Shown here piece after piece: positions 18,039-25,756 of a stretch of DNA of 64,000 bases. Numbering within the stretch: the stretch's first letter is position 1; each line of letters opens with the position of its first letter. Both the position numbers and the translations under genes were made by a program. Origin of the DNA: Pectobacterium aquaticum. GTDB lineage: Bacteria; Pseudomonadota; Gammaproteobacteria; Enterobacterales; Enterobacteriaceae. The stretch covers positions 434,001-498,000 of the forward strand of contig NZ_CP086253.1 of the NCBI RefSeq assembly GCF_003382565.3. Direction: 5' to 3'. The notes below the pieces were generated by a model, which did not search any database, was not told the origin of the DNA, and saw only the letters and a list, made by a program, of their open reading frames with translations.

Positions 18039-18983
18039 TTAGCCAGCCGAATGACTCCGCGCATAAATATACGGTGCGACATAGCCCTCACGGTTGACGT
18101 CCAGATAATCCGACCACCATTGCATCATTTCGATTCTGGCTTCCAGATGCTCCGCTTTATGCACGTAGGCAGCCCGCACGCCGTTTACCGCTTCACGTTG
18201 GGCGGGCACGCTCCAGATATGCGCTTTCAGATTGAATTCATCCCAGCGTGCAAAACGCAGCTCACTGGAGCGCAGGAAAACGTGCAGATTCAGCTCCAGC
18301 GCCAGACGGGTCAACGTCCGGCCTTTGTAGCTGTCAATCTTCGCCAGCAGCTCAGGCAGGCGTTTTAGTGGCAGGGCGGGATGATGTTGGGTCGCGACTG
18401 GGGTCACGACGCCGTCCAAATCGTAAGCCGGATTGTATTTGATGACGCCCTGCTGGACGGCGTGACGCATGATTTTAGTCAGATGCTGGCGCACCCGTCC
18501 GGCGACGTCATGCACGCCTTTATCGTCAATCGCCTTAACCAACTGTGCCAGATGTCGTGTTTCAACCTGAGCGATATCCATTGCGCCAATGGCGGGGAAA
18601 ACGTAGCGTTTCAGGGAGGTAAGAATTTTATCGGCGTGGGCTTCCGACCAGAGTTTAAGGCTGCTGGTGTGCCATGCCAGAGCGACATACTGAAAGGTGC
18701 GGGATTCCTCAACGGCGGGGGTGTTCGTTTTGCGAAGCTGAGAGGGACTGATACCGGACGCCAGCAGCTTACGTGCTGCATCGCGCTTTTCACGGGCTTC
18801 CGCCAGCGTAGTTTGCGGGTAGGGGCCAAAAGCCAGACGGTTTTCTTTACCGCCGAAACGGTAGCGAAAATACCATAGCTTAGTGCCGCTGGTGGATACC
18901 GTCAGGTATAAGCCTTGCGAGTCAGTGAGCTTGTAAGATTTTGCGAGAGGTTTCGCGGATCGGACTTTGCTGTCAGTTAACAT
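18039..18983 (-). pseudogene. P4-type tyrosine integrase with in-frame internal deletion
   Basis: 314 residues, against about 400-420 for intact P4-type integrases. The N-terminal arm-binding domain (MLTDSKVRSAKP start) and core-binding region are normal, and the first catalytic Arg region (LRSSELRFARW) is present. After IWSVPAQREAVNGVR the sequence jumps to AAYVHKAEHLEARIEM, the block around the nucleophilic Tyr. The stretch that normally carries the HxxR box and second His is missing. The join keeps frame. The enzyme should be unable to catalyse recombination. ATG 18983 follows GGGAG on the minus strand. The deletion and inactivity are inferred from family knowledge. Confidence 0.8.
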
Positions 18984-19144
18984 GTGAGGGTCACTCCCGT
19001 TCATCGAACTGAATGACCCGCAATCTGACCCACAAATTCCCCGATACGAAGGGATAAATCAAAACGTATCGGAAAAGATTTTCACGCCAACTTATTGAAT
19101 TACATACACATAGGGATTGATAAGGAGGCATAAAAAAGGAAAGG

Positions 19145-19260
19145 TGGTGCCCGGACTCGGACAAACGCCGGAGGCGTTGAACAGCGCGCTTGTCGCGCTG
19201 GCCCTGAAAGGGTGAGCCGCTTGCGGCGAATAATCGAACGGTGTTCGATGGAGAGTCCGA
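19145..19260. repeat. Consecutive-hairpin block headed by a 17-bp tRNA-Phe 3' end copy
   Basis: Bases 19145-19161 repeat the last 17 bases of tRNA-Phe (complement strand). The next 100 bases contain five successive perfect stem-loops (arms at 19164/19173, 19183/19194, 19202/19209, 19216/19223 and 19233/19243). These are enclosed by an outer 7-bp stem, CGGACTC 19152-19158 with GAGTCCG 19253-19259. This multi-branch layout looks like a repeat or structured element between integrase and tRNA end, not a gene. Confidence 0.6.
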
Positions 19261-19276
19261 ATCCCCCAAAAGCAAA

Positions 19277-19298
19277 AAACCAGCCGTTAGGCTGGTTT
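19277..19298 (-). terminator. Terminator downstream of the tRNA-Phe 3' end
   Basis: A 9-bp stem (AAACCAGCC 19277-19285 with GGCTGGTTT 19290-19298), loop GTTA, with T/A tracts on both sides, so it can work in both directions. Its place 11 bases past the CCA end of the tRNA-Phe copy fits a native tRNA terminator kept at the junction. Confidence 0.75.
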
Positions 19299-19309
19299 CT
19301 TTAAATAAA

Positions 19310-19359
19310 TGGTGCCCGGACTCGGAATCGAACCAAGGACACGAGGATTTTCAATCCTC
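19310..19359 (-). other. tRNA-Phe 3' end, attachment-site repeat (att)
   Basis: The complement of about 50 bases of tRNA-Phe, including CCA end, T arm, variable loop and anticodon stem-loop (anticodon GAA), is present. The D arm and acceptor 5' half are replaced by unrelated sequence from about 19360. It is therefore not a tRNA gene but the direct repeat left by integration of a tRNA-Phe-targeting element. The divergence lies on the parA side, so the ICE boundary is here, with ICE DNA to the right. Confidence 0.8.
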
Positions 19360-19407
19360 GTGCTGAGATAGCCGCAAATAAGCTGCACATTCAAAAGAGT
19401 GTGCAAA

Positions 19408-20295
19408 ATGAAAATTTTACCCGTAATTTCGACAAAGGGCGGCGAAGGTAAGTCTACTCAAGCTGCTAATCTTGCTGGTTTTTTTGCTGATGCAGGGTTG
19501 AAGGTTTTGCTTATCGATGGCGACTATTCGCAGCCTACAGCCAGCAGTATTTATGCGCTGGAGCATGAGGCTCCGTTTGGATTGTTTGAACTGTTAATGC
19601 AGACAACAGATTTAAACCAGCCAGAGAGCATAATTTCTCGAACAGCCATACCCAACCTCGATCTCATCATTTCCAACGATCCTGATGATCGTCTTCCCAC
19701 TGCAATGCTTCATGCCCCTGATGGACGCATGCGTCTCAAGAATATCCTTCAGCATCAAAGCTTCCAAAGTTACGACGTCATCATGATTGACTCGAAAGGG
19801 GCTGCTGGCGTGATGGTTGAGCTCGTTGTTCTGGCTGCCACAGAAAATGTTGTTGGCGTGATTAAACCCATACTTCCTGATGTTCGGGAATTCATGCGTG
19901 GAACTGTGCGTCTCATGTCCCGCTTACTTGCGTTGCAGGCATACGGAATTCAGATCCCTGATATCAAAATTTTGGCCAACTGTGTTGAGAACACATCATT
20001 GGATCGTAAGACCCTGGAAGAGTTGGGCAATATCGTTTCTGAGAAGAAATACCTTCAATCCGAAAGTATAAACATTTCAATTCTTGAAACAAAAATTGAC
20101 CAGCTCGAAGTCTATAAGCGTGGTCATGCTTTTGGTCAACCCGTCCACCGTCTTGAATATGTAACCGATCGCAAAAGCGCTGCGGCTGCAGTGACTATGC
20201 ATAGTCTCGCTTGCGAACTCTTCCCACACTGGAAAGAGCAGTTCGATTCCGTTCTACGGAACCAAACTGGTGCAGGGGAGGTAGCTAATGTCTAA
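19408..20295 (+). CDS. parA: ParA/Soj-family partition ATPase of the ICE
   Basis: A 295-residue protein with the deviant Walker A KGGEGKST and the switch motif VIMIDSKG. It is the first gene inside SPI-7/PAPI-1-type elements (soj), where it helps keep the excised circle. It acts with the ParB-family protein at 22702. The ATG at 19408 has an AGAG ribosome site; a GTG at 19399 would add three residues. Direct contact with the att repeat supports its position at the ICE end. Confidence 0.85.
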   Translation: MKILPVISTKGGEGKSTQAANLAGFFADAGLKVLLIDGDYSQPTASSIYALEHEAPFGLFELLMQTTDLNQPESIISRTAIPNLDLIISNDPDDRLPTAMLHAPDGRMRLKNILQHQSFQSYDVIMIDSKGAAGVMVELVVLAATENVVGVIKPILPDVREFMRGTVRLMSRLLALQAYGIQIPDIKILANCVENTSLDRKTLEELGNIVSEKKYLQSESINISILETKIDQLEVYKRGHAFGQPVHRLEYVTDRKSAAAAVTMHSLACELFPHWKEQFDSVLRNQTGAGEVANV

Positions 20296-20308
20296 CCTTC
20301 AGCCACTG

Positions 20309-20716
20309 TTATGCCGGAATGGCATCTGCCAGCGTGCTTTTCGGCCAAAGATCCATTCCAGTGTAGGGATCATCCAATCGGTCGAGTTGTTTCTCGATAT
20401 CCCATTGTCTGGAGCTCCATTCAGGATCGGCTGCAAAAGCAGTCCAATAGTCGGTCAGCGCCAGCGACATATCTTTATCGGACATGTTTTGAATAATTTC
20501 CGGCGTCCACTGATGCTGTTTAATCAGTGCGTATTCCAATGCTTCTCGCGGGGAACTGGGGCTGAATTGCTGATGCCAGTTATGTGTCAGACGGAGCCAT
20601 TCGCCCAGCCACAACAAGCGGTAGGACATCTGAATCAGTTCTGCACCGGGATATTCCGAATACTTTTCAGCTGCCTGACGGTAAAAAAATTTACAGCGTT
20701 TTTCAAAAGAATCCAT
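20309..20716 (-). CDS. Hypothetical protein, opposite strand to the ICE core
   Basis: A 135-residue soluble, Trp- and Tyr-rich protein of unknown family (LLWLGEWLRLTHNWHQQF, TDYWTAFAADPEWSSRQWDIE). A clear GGAG ribosome site precedes ATG 20716. Good codon use and this site favour it over a plus-strand frame spanning 20288-20950. It is an antisense insertion between parA and the dnaB operon and probably has its own promoter in the 20717-20946 gap. Confidence 0.6.
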   Translation of the reverse strand: MDSFEKRCKFFYRQAAEKYSEYPGAELIQMSYRLLWLGEWLRLTHNWHQQFSPSSPREALEYALIKQHQWTPEIIQNMSDKDMSLALTDYWTAFAADPEWSSRQWDIEKQLDRLDDPYTGMDLWPKSTLADAIPA

Positions 20717-20946
20717 GTCGGATCTCCGTTGTTAGGTTCTCTGTTTTTGGGTTTGCTGCCAGTTCCTTCTGACCTAAGTCGCCAAACTAAGCGGTCAGGA
20801 AATGATCTGTCAGTAAAATGGAGTGTATCCCTTGGAACGGTAGATTCGACGCCCTTTTCAGAAGTTTACATAACCTCATTAAAAACAGTGTTATTACATG
20901 GCTTTAATGTAATTTCAGCTCGTGGCTATGCGATGGAGGGAGCGCA

Positions 20947-21342
20947 ATGAAGACTCTCCATCGAGCATTCTGCTCTTGCAACTACTGGCGCTATAAAGAC
21001 GTTGGTGAGCAGACCGTTTTTTTTGAAACATTTTACACTGAGCATGCGGGGGAACGCGCACGCTCACTTCTGGCCAATACGTGGGGTGTTCCTGAGTCGT
21101 CAGTCATTGTTTACAACGTTTTTCCCGAAGAAGAATTGTCCCTTCTCTCCTTGGATAATAAAGTGTCATCTAGTGACACGATGCTGTTTGAAACTGGCTG
21201 GAATCCGGATGCAAAACGTCCCAGTTATTTGGATGATTGGCCGTTAATGCTAGTTTCTCCCAGAACACATGAGCGTCTGGTGAAAGCATTCATGAGCATT
21301 AGCCAGATTGGCTGTGGCGGAAAGGAGGCTGCGCATGGCTAA
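20947..21342 (+). CDS. Hypothetical ICE protein upstream of dnaB
   Basis: A 131-residue protein, family not recognised, with strong GGAGGGAGC upstream of ATG 20947. It overlaps the dnaB start by 8 bases, so it is co-translated with the helicase. Sequence shows a Cys-rich N terminus (HRAFCSCNYWRY) and no membrane segment. Confidence 0.6.
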   Translation: MKTLHRAFCSCNYWRYKDVGEQTVFFETFYTEHAGERARSLLANTWGVPESSVIVYNVFPEEELSLLSLDNKVSSSDTMLFETGWNPDAKRPSYLDDWPLMLVSPRTHERLVKAFMSISQIGCGGKEAAHG

Positions 21343-22702
21343 CTCCCAGACGCAACATCTTCCTTTTTCTTTGGAAGCCGAGCAGTCAGTTCTCGGGGCA
21401 TTAATGCTTGAGAATAACCGTTGGGACGATGTGGTTGAACGGGTCGTTGCCGGCGATTTTTATAACCGGGCACATCAGCAGATATTTAAGGCTATGCAAC
21501 GGTTGGTCGAGAGCGGACAACCCATCGATCTCATAACGCTGTCTGAATCCATCGAAAAAGCCCCTAATAACCTGTTTGAGTCAATTGGCGGATTTGCTTA
21601 CCTCGCAGAGCTGGCCAAAAACACGCCCAGTGCAGCGAATACGAATGCTTATGCTGAAATTGTCAGAGACAGGAGCCAGGCTCGTCAGTTGGTTACACTG
21701 GGTAAACAAATCAGCGCTGATGCCATGTCCACGGCACAGGGACGAATAAAAGTGTCTGATATTGCAGAACAGGCTGAGCAAGCGCTTTTTGACATATCGG
21801 AGCAGCGTGAAACCAAAACTGAAATACCACTCCAGCAGGGATTGACGCTGGTTGTCAATCGGCTAGAGCGTAACTATGCCGTATCCGATGGAATAACGGG
21901 AACGCCTACGGGATATAGCGAGTTAGATAAAGAAACGTGCGGTCTTCAGGAAGCGGATCTGATTATTCTTGCCGCACGTCCCTCCATGGGGAAAACATCG
22001 TTAGGGCTAAATTTCGCTGAAAATGCGTTTGAGCGTGTATCTGATAAACCCGTATTCATATTTAGTCTGGAGATGCCAGCAGACCAGTTACTCATGCGTA
22101 TGGCTGCATCTATTGCAGGTGTCAGTGTCCAGGCAATGCGCAGCGGCCAATTGAATGATGAGGATTGGGCGCGAATATCAGATGCACTGGGTGTCATGAA
22201 ATCGTGGGGCGATCGTCTGGTCATTGATGATAACAGTGATTTAACCCCATCGTTGTTACGTTCTCGTTTACGCCGTTTTATTCGTAAATACGGTCAACCT
22301 TGCTTAGTCATGGTTGATTACTTACAGCTAATGAGTTCTCCAGGTTCTGAAAACCGCACTCAGGAAATATCGGTAATTTCTCGTTCTCTCAAAGCCATTG
22401 CCAAACATTTTAATGTTCCTCTGCTGGCGTTATCTCAACTAAATCGTGCGTCACAAACCCGAGCTGATAAGCGACCGACCCTATCCGATCTTAGGGATGG
22501 TGGTTCTCTGGAGCAGGATGCGGACATGATTATGTTCATCCATCGTGAAGAGGTTTATGACCCGAATACCTCAGATAAAGGGTTGGCTGAAATCATTATT
22601 GGTAAACAACGCCAAGGGCCAGTGGGCACCGTAAAACTTGCCTTTGATGCGCAATATACGCGTTTTAGAGAATGGCATTTAGGCTATGGAGAGAAATACT
22701 GA
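21335..22702 (+). CDS. dnaB: DnaB-type replicative helicase
   Basis: A 455-residue protein with the DnaB N-terminal domain (LPFSLEAEQSVLGALMLEN), Walker A ARPSMGKTS and Walker B VMVDYLQLM, and the GSLEQDADMIMF region. Length and motifs match chromosomal DnaB (about 470 residues). Start ATG 21335 follows AAAGGAGG. An element-encoded helicase of this kind is typical of SPI-7/PAPI-1 ICEs and would load at the element's own origin after excision. Confidence 0.92.
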   Translation: MANSQTQHLPFSLEAEQSVLGALMLENNRWDDVVERVVAGDFYNRAHQQIFKAMQRLVESGQPIDLITLSESIEKAPNNLFESIGGFAYLAELAKNTPSAANTNAYAEIVRDRSQARQLVTLGKQISADAMSTAQGRIKVSDIAEQAEQALFDISEQRETKTEIPLQQGLTLVVNRLERNYAVSDGITGTPTGYSELDKETCGLQEADLIILAARPSMGKTSLGLNFAENAFERVSDKPVFIFSLEMPADQLLMRMAASIAGVSVQAMRSGQLNDEDWARISDALGVMKSWGDRLVIDDNSDLTPSLLRSRLRRFIRKYGQPCLVMVDYLQLMSSPGSENRTQEISVISRSLKAIAKHFNVPLLALSQLNRASQTRADKRPTLSDLRDGGSLEQDADMIMFIHREEVYDPNTSDKGLAEIIIGKQRQGPVGTVKLAFDAQYTRFREWHLGYGEKY

Positions 22703-24408
22703 TGAATAAAAAAATAGCCTCGTTGCAGCTTGGTAACGCAATGCTACAAGGTAGTCGGGAGCCTGCAACCGCTCAGGTTTCCGCGTTGCCGGTCAATGAA
22801 ATGCCGATGGTGCTGACGTTGGATCAGATGGGGCCTCATCCGGATAACCCGAGAACCAAACGTAATCCCAAATACGATGAGATTAAAGAGTCCATACGTC
22901 ATCGAGGTTTGGATACCGTACTAAAGGTAACTCGCGATCCAAATGTACCTGACCTTTATGTCTTCAGTGACGGTGGTAATACACGCTATGAAATCCTGAG
23001 CGAACTGTGGGCGGAAACGCAGGAAGAGCGCTTCTTTCGTCATACCGTGATTTTCAAACCGTGGCCCGGCCGTCTCCAGTGTGTCATTGGCCATCTGGCT
23101 GAGAATGAAGTCCGTGGCGAATTGACCTTTATAGAAAAAGCTTTCGGTATCCAAAAAGCTCGCAACATTTACGAGGAACAACTTGGCAAATCGGTATCGC
23201 TGCGTGAGTTAGCCACATTGCTGACGGAGGCCGGGTTACCGATAGACAATTCCAGTATTAGCCGTATGGAGAGCACGATAACTTTCCTGTATCCATATAT
23301 GCCAAATTTGCTTGAGTCTGGATTAGGAGCTCCCCAAATAAGGAACTTATTATCATTAAGACATGACGCTGAAAAAATTTGGTCACAATATGTTTTAACC
23401 GTTTCAACTGAATTGTCTTTTGAAGATGTTTTTGGCGGATGCTGCAAAAAATTTGATTCTCCGGATGACTGGTCACTGGAAATGTTCCGAGACGAGTTTA
23501 TCGGTGACCTGGTCAGTGCTTTACCACACACGTCTCTTAACTACGATCGCTGGGTAATGGAATTAGATCCGAAGGTTCGCAATCAGCGCAAGCTTTTCGG
23601 CGAGACCGAGCCCTTACCTGCGTTTGTCCATGAGTCATCAACTGGAGAGACAAATAAGGACAAAGGGGGTAACGATGCTGGTTCGGCTGGTTCGGAATCT
23701 GCATCCCCACCTTCCTCACAAGATGGAAATAATGGTGATAGGCAGCATTTTTCTCCCCCCTCGTTAAACGATGCAAGTGGTGCTCATCGTCAGCATACTA
23801 ACGAAAACGACGAGCCTCATGATGATGAAAATGCAGAGGACTGGGAGTTTCAGGGCAATAACAATGCATTATCCCATAACGATAACCAAGGCGATCTTTC
23901 TGCGTTGGCAAATCGCCAGGGTGAAGACTCAGAGAGCCAGACGACATCGGGTGGGCATTCGACCCAGCAACTGACCTCTTCTGCTTCTGTACTTTCTTTT
24001 GCTAACGGAGGTCTGGAGCCAGTTTCTGATATCTGGCAGATTTCTGCGTTCCAGGATGACATCGAACATTTACAGGATAGCGCGTATCGACTGGCATTTG
24101 AGTTGGCTGAGGCTATGGGTTATCCCAACGAGATCTTGGAAGCGAAAGGGCCTTTTGAGGCTGGCTATATTGCATCAAGCTCCAACGCGCCATTCATTCT
24201 CTTTCTCAATGGACTCACTGGCCAGCAAGGCGAAGTTGAACCATTCAACATGTTCAGCTTTTGCCTGAATGTTATTGGCTCTGCAAATAAAGGTGACTCA
24301 CCCGTTCTCGACGATACTTACACCGTGAAAATGTTACGACTGATTCGAGTATTGCGTCGTTTACGTGAGCATCAGCGTCAGATCTCTATGGAACAAACTG
24401 AGCAATAG
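22702..24408 (+). CDS. parB: ParB-family ICE protein (TIGR03764-like)
   Basis: 568 residues. An N-terminal ParB/Srx-like nuclease-fold region (GPHPDNPRTKRNPKYDEIKESI, FSDGGNTRYEIL) and a central HTH region are followed by a long low-complexity, Ser/Asn/Gln/Asp-rich linker at about residues 310-440 and a structured C-terminal part. The ATG overlaps the dnaB stop by one base. It pairs with ParA at 19408 in partition or stabilisation of the circular ICE. Confidence 0.82.
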   Translation: MNKKIASLQLGNAMLQGSREPATAQVSALPVNEMPMVLTLDQMGPHPDNPRTKRNPKYDEIKESIRHRGLDTVLKVTRDPNVPDLYVFSDGGNTRYEILSELWAETQEERFFRHTVIFKPWPGRLQCVIGHLAENEVRGELTFIEKAFGIQKARNIYEEQLGKSVSLRELATLLTEAGLPIDNSSISRMESTITFLYPYMPNLLESGLGAPQIRNLLSLRHDAEKIWSQYVLTVSTELSFEDVFGGCCKKFDSPDDWSLEMFRDEFIGDLVSALPHTSLNYDRWVMELDPKVRNQRKLFGETEPLPAFVHESSTGETNKDKGGNDAGSAGSESASPPSSQDGNNGDRQHFSPPSLNDASGAHRQHTNENDEPHDDENAEDWEFQGNNNALSHNDNQGDLSALANRQGEDSESQTTSGGHSTQQLTSSASVLSFANGGLEPVSDIWQISAFQDDIEHLQDSAYRLAFELAEAMGYPNEILEAKGPFEAGYIASSSNAPFILFLNGLTGQQGEVEPFNMFSFCLNVIGSANKGDSPVLDDTYTVKMLRLIRVLRRLREHQRQISMEQTEQ

Positions 24409-24410
24409 GG

Positions 24411-24683
24411 ATGGGAAAATTACTTTTAGAAAGTGGCACTTATTATGAAGTGCTACTTATTGCTCTATCCAGTGCGATAAAAGAGAAAGAGCGCCAGATA
24501 CAAGAAGCGTATACAGACGATGTCAGAATATTGGATCGTTGTGGAGAAATACTCAGCCAGCATGAGGAATGTGACATTTTCTTAAAAACAGCGAATGAAT
24601 GTACGCCGTTAATTGCTGATTTTCGGCGTATTCATCTGTATTTGTCGGATAAACATTTAGATAGTGTAAAAAGAAATAAATAA
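24411..24683 (+). CDS. Small hypothetical ICE protein
   Basis: 90 residues, mostly helical in composition, no recognised family. It starts 3 bases after the parB stop, with GAGCAATAGGG as a weak ribosome site. Position in the parB-DUF2857 interval is its only context. Confidence 0.5.
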   Translation: MGKLLLESGTYYEVLLIALSSAIKEKERQIQEAYTDDVRILDRCGEILSQHEECDIFLKTANECTPLIADFRRIHLYLSDKHLDSVKRNK

Positions 24684-24707
24684 TATTTTATACATGGAGC
24701 CAACTTT

Positions 24708-25322
24708 ATGAGTGAAAATTTACAACAAATAGCAAATGCCTCTCAGTCAGCAAATAATCTTTTGACTCAATTAGTGATGGATTTGAAAAGTGGTTACATA
24801 CGCCGCTGTGAGTCCCTCGGATTAAAGCAAGAGGAAATGCAGTTACTGCAAAGTCTGACGATTGAAGATCTTCACTATATTTCCAATAGCTCTGTTTCTG
24901 TATTGCAGTTCTACATTCATCACGAGAATTTTTACCGCTTGGTTCAACATGCCCGGCGTGAACAAATGCGTACGCAGCGAATTGATCGTGCGTTATCACT
25001 CGGCGGCTCCATTGAACTCATGCAACACATGTTTGGACTATCCAGTCTGGAAGTGGCGAACCGGCGGCGTATTGCTGGCATTGATGTTCGCCCCGGGCGT
25101 GGCGTTGTTCTGAGTGAAGAGGAAAGTGCAGCGTTATGGCAGCGTTGGCAATTGGCTACTGTAGAGAATGTCGACAGTGGCGAAGCGTTGGATGTCATGA
25201 TGTTAGCCGCAGAGCAGATGGATGTGTCGTTGACGGCTGTTTGGCACGCCGTTCGGTCATGGAGTCAAACGCATCGGATGAATATTTCTTCTGAATCATC
25301 AAGAAAAACGGTATCACGGTGA
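24708..25322 (+). CDS. DUF2857 family protein
   Basis: 204 residues resembling DUF2857 proteins of SPI-7-type elements. Typical segments are SGYIRRCESLGLKQEEMQLL, RIDRALSLGGSIELMQHMFG and a C-terminal LWQRW region. Helix-turn-helix-like stretches suggest DNA binding or regulation. It is conserved in the ICE between ParB and the STY4528-like protein. Confidence 0.75.
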   Translation: MSENLQQIANASQSANNLLTQLVMDLKSGYIRRCESLGLKQEEMQLLQSLTIEDLHYISNSSVSVLQFYIHHENFYRLVQHARREQMRTQRIDRALSLGGSIELMQHMFGLSSLEVANRRRIAGIDVRPGRGVVLSEEESAALWQRWQLATVENVDSGEALDVMMLAAEQMDVSLTAVWHAVRSWSQTHRMNISSESSRKTVSR

Positions 25323-25330
25323 GGATAATA

Positions 25331-25585
25331 ATGCGTTCTCGTTTATGCGAAATTATGCCGGGATTATATGCTCCGGCAACCGTGCCGAAATCACATTACC
25401 ACAAGGCTAAGAATCAAATTAGACGCTTTCGAGAAGGAGAGCGAAATTACACCCGTCTTACGGAAAAAAACTCCAGGTATTTAAAAATTGATATCGGTCC
25501 ATTTTGGAGGCTATTGAGTCGAAATCATGGTGATTCCTGGGAGTTAATGAATCACGAACGTTATAACAAAGAAATACGAAAATAA
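25331..25585 (+). CDS. Small basic hypothetical protein
   Basis: 84 residues with a C-terminal segment (KIDIGPFWRLLSRNHGDSWELMNHERYNK) that recalls short ICE and toxin-like (ParE/RelE-sized) proteins. No antitoxin partner is seen, so toxin function is not claimed. ATG 25331 has TGAGGA about 6 bases upstream. The gap 25586-25756 shows no gene. Confidence 0.5.
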   Translation: MRSRLCEIMPGLYAPATVPKSHYHKAKNQIRRFREGERNYTRLTEKNSRYLKIDIGPFWRLLSRNHGDSWELMNHERYNKEIRK

Positions 25586-25756
25586 TATGAGGTGGAATAT
25601 GACGAAATCTAAGTATTAAAAATGAGTCAATTAAAATATGGCTAATCAGTGTGTTTATGCTGCATCTGACTATTCGGATGCAGAAACAAGTGCATTGATG
25701 TTTTTTATTACGAGCCAACAGCCGTATAAGAAACAGTCAGCGATAAGGACAACGAT

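Noticed and set aside
18381..18878. Plus-strand frame opposite the integrase
   Set aside because: Complement of recognisable integrase sequence.
18991..19275. Minus-strand frame through the hairpin block
   Set aside because: Its peptide is just the translation of successive palindromes; treated as a repeat.
19310..19385. Functional tRNA-Phe gene
   Set aside because: Only the 3' two thirds match; D arm and 5' acceptor strand are missing, so it cannot fold into a tRNA.
20288..20950. Long plus-strand frame after parA
   Set aside because: Composition is not protein-like, and the minus-strand gene at 20309-20716 has a clear ribosome site and better residue pattern.
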